From Clostridia bacterium (GTDB taxonomy: Bacteria; Bacillota_A; Clostridia; Oscillospirales; Acutalibacteraceae), in the NCBI GenBank assembly GCA_024699005.1, contig JAILQN010000004.1, forward strand, positions 1 to 5,545: 5,545 nt of DNA, read 5' to 3'. The notes beneath the pieces were generated by a model. That model saw only the letters and a list, made by a program, of their open reading frames with translations, had not been told where the DNA came from and ran no database searches. This document shows, piece after piece, positions 4,968 to 5,545 of this stretch (positions are counted from its first letter, which is position 1; every line of letters starts with the position of its first letter). Position numbers and translations under genes: made by a program.

Positions 4968-5267
4968 TTACTTTTCATCTTTTCTGAACACTACGACGCG
5001 CATTGCATAATCGGTAATGTTCACGATACGGTTAAGCTCTGCCGGGAACTCGGGTTCGCAAGTAAAATCGTATTCCACATAAACGCCTTCCGTCTCATCC
5101 TCAATGGGATAGGCGAACTTCTTTTTGCCGCCCCAGTCCTCGTTGATCTTTACATCGTCACTGTGCTCTTTGATGAGGTTGAGGAAACGCTCGGTGTACC
5201 CCGCGACAGCGTCCTCGCCGTTTCTGAGTGTAAAGATAACAACGGCTTGGTATGCGTTTTTGGCCAT
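4968..5267 (-). CDS. rpsF: 30S ribosomal protein bS6
   Basis: A 99-aa bS6, which binds the central domain of 16S rRNA together with bS18. Family features are YQAVVIFT at the N-terminus (6-13), the conserved W45 with GGKKKFAYPI (46-55), GVYVEYDF (61-68), and the C-terminal ITDYAMRVVVFRKDE (84-98). Length is typical. The start is ATG 5267: GGAGG (5280-5276) lies 8 nt upstream. A GTG at 5276-5274 would add three residues but overlaps the SD itself, so it cannot be the real start. It is the first gene of rpsF-ssb-rpsR, with its own promoter at 5348-5376 and a structured leader. Confidence 0.97.
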   Translation of the reverse strand: MAKNAYQAVVIFTLRNGEDAVAGYTERFLNLIKEHSDDVKINEDWGGKKKFAYPIEDETEGVYVEYDFTCEPEFPAELNRIVNITDYAMRVVVFRKDEK

Positions 5268-5275
5268 TGTCTGCA

Positions 5276-5280
5276 CCTCC
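5276..5280 (-). promoter_or_regulatory. Shine-Dalgarno that fixes the rpsF start
   Basis: GGAGG within AAAAGGAGG on the minus strand, 8 nt before ATG 5267. It overlaps the alternative GTG at 5276, which excludes the longer reading. Confidence 0.85.
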
Positions 5281-5293
5281 TTTTGGTCTTTTG

Positions 5294-5340
5294 TCCCCCT
5301 CGGTTATTGGGGGAAAGGTTTGCTGCGTTCTATCGCAACA
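5294..5340 (-). promoter_or_regulatory. rpsF leader with S6:S18-type regulatory hairpin
   Basis: The leader RNA (about 5341-5268) forms two hairpins. The upstream one pairs TGTTGCG with CGCAGCA (5340-5334 and 5327-5321, one U-G pair) around ATAGAA. The second pairs UCCCCC with GGGGGA (5314-5309 and 5299-5294) around the loop AAUAACCGA. Published work describes a conserved motif in rpsF leaders, with a CCG trinucleotide in a hairpin that mimics the 16S rRNA site and binds the bS6:bS18 complex for autogenous repression. The ACCGA loop here fits that description. The hairpin ends 14 nt before the SD, so binding could hinder translation start. Confidence 0.7.
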
Positions 5341-5347
5341 GTTAGGT

Positions 5348-5376
5348 ATTTTAACAGATTAAAGATGTGTTGTCAA
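5348..5376 (-). promoter_or_regulatory. Sigma-A promoter of the rpsF-ssb-rpsR operon
   Basis: TTGACA (5376-5371), a 17-nt spacer ending in TGT, and TAAAAT (5353-5348): consensus -35, a one-mismatch -10 and an extended TGn element. The start would be near 5341, giving a leader of about 74 nt. A weaker upstream candidate, TTGACA 5418-5413 with TATATT 5397-5392, has only a 15-nt spacer. Confidence 0.85.
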
Positions 5377-5468
5377 TACTTTCCGAAAATAAATATAAGC
5401 TCAGATCTGCGATGTCAATTGATATGAACCATATCGTTCAAAAAAAGAAAAGGGCTTGGTATGGGTTG

Positions 5469-5527
5469 CGAATAGTGGGCATCCGAGCCGGAGCCCGTAG
5501 GGCGGAGGAGAGGATGCCCACTATTCG
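5469..5527. repeat. 59-nt palindromic element with 16-bp perfect arms
   Basis: CGAATAGTGGGCATCC (5469-5484) and GGATGCCCACTATTCG (5512-5527) are perfect inverted repeats. The 27-nt centre is also nearly symmetric: CC/GG (5488-5489, 5507-5508) and GCCC-GTA-GGGC (5493-5503), separated by 3x3 internal loops. No ORF crosses it convincingly. On the minus strand a T-rich stretch (5449-5439) follows at some distance, so it could end an upstream minus-strand gene; equally it may be a mobile palindromic repeat or a structured RNA. Confidence 0.65.
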
Positions 5528-5542
5528 AGGCGACTCCCGCCT
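5528..5542. repeat. Small hairpin next to the 59-nt palindrome
   Basis: AGGCG and CGCCT pair around ACTCC (5533-5537), directly touching the large palindrome. The element may continue past the right edge of the window. Confidence 0.4.
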
Positions 5543-5545
5543 TAC

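Overview
The window looks like the chromosome of a Gram-positive anaerobe of the class Clostridia, probably a gut Oscillospirales/Ruminococcaceae-type organism. This is inferred from the rpsF-ssb-rpsR gene order, near-consensus sigma-A promoters, strong AGGAGG-type ribosome binding sites and the style of the intergenic palindromes. The species cannot be named from the sequence. Every gene I can support lies on the minus strand, so the window reads functionally from right to left.

Right part (about 5545 to 3911). A large 59-nt palindrome sits near the right edge (5469-5527). It is followed by a promoter (5348-5376) and a structured leader that carries a CCG-containing hairpin resembling the S6:S18 autoregulatory motif. 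The ribosomal/replication operon follows: rpsF (bS6), ssb and rpsR (bS18). A hairpin terminator abuts the -35 box of a promoter for tRNA-Leu(CAG), and a long stem-loop terminator begins at the last base of that tRNA.

Middle (3910 to about 3640). This gene-free stretch is packed with inverted and direct repeats: a compound palindrome (3810-3894), a GTGGGC/GCCCAC hairpin, an 8-bp stem hairpin and three ATGATATA repeats. It looks like a patch of palindromic intergenic elements.

Left part (3640 to 1). A full-consensus promoter (3609-3637) precedes a run of minus-strand genes. These are a 373-aa exported or membrane-anchored probable beta-propeller, a 48-aa putative membrane peptide with a strong RBS, a 286-aa secreted probable beta-propeller, and a 318-aa cytoplasmic protein resembling the GH43/GINT1-type five-bladed propellers, with two CxxC motifs. 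No convincing internal promoter or terminator was seen, so they may be one transcription unit. The two exported proteins share a motif order (QG...D, K-[TI]-D, HLG-[CD]) suggesting distant paralogy. Further left, a near-consensus promoter and perfect SD drive only a 21-codon ORF before the window ends.

The housekeeping genes are secure. The propeller/small-peptide cluster is the least described part; its function is unknown and no substrate can be assigned from sequence alone.
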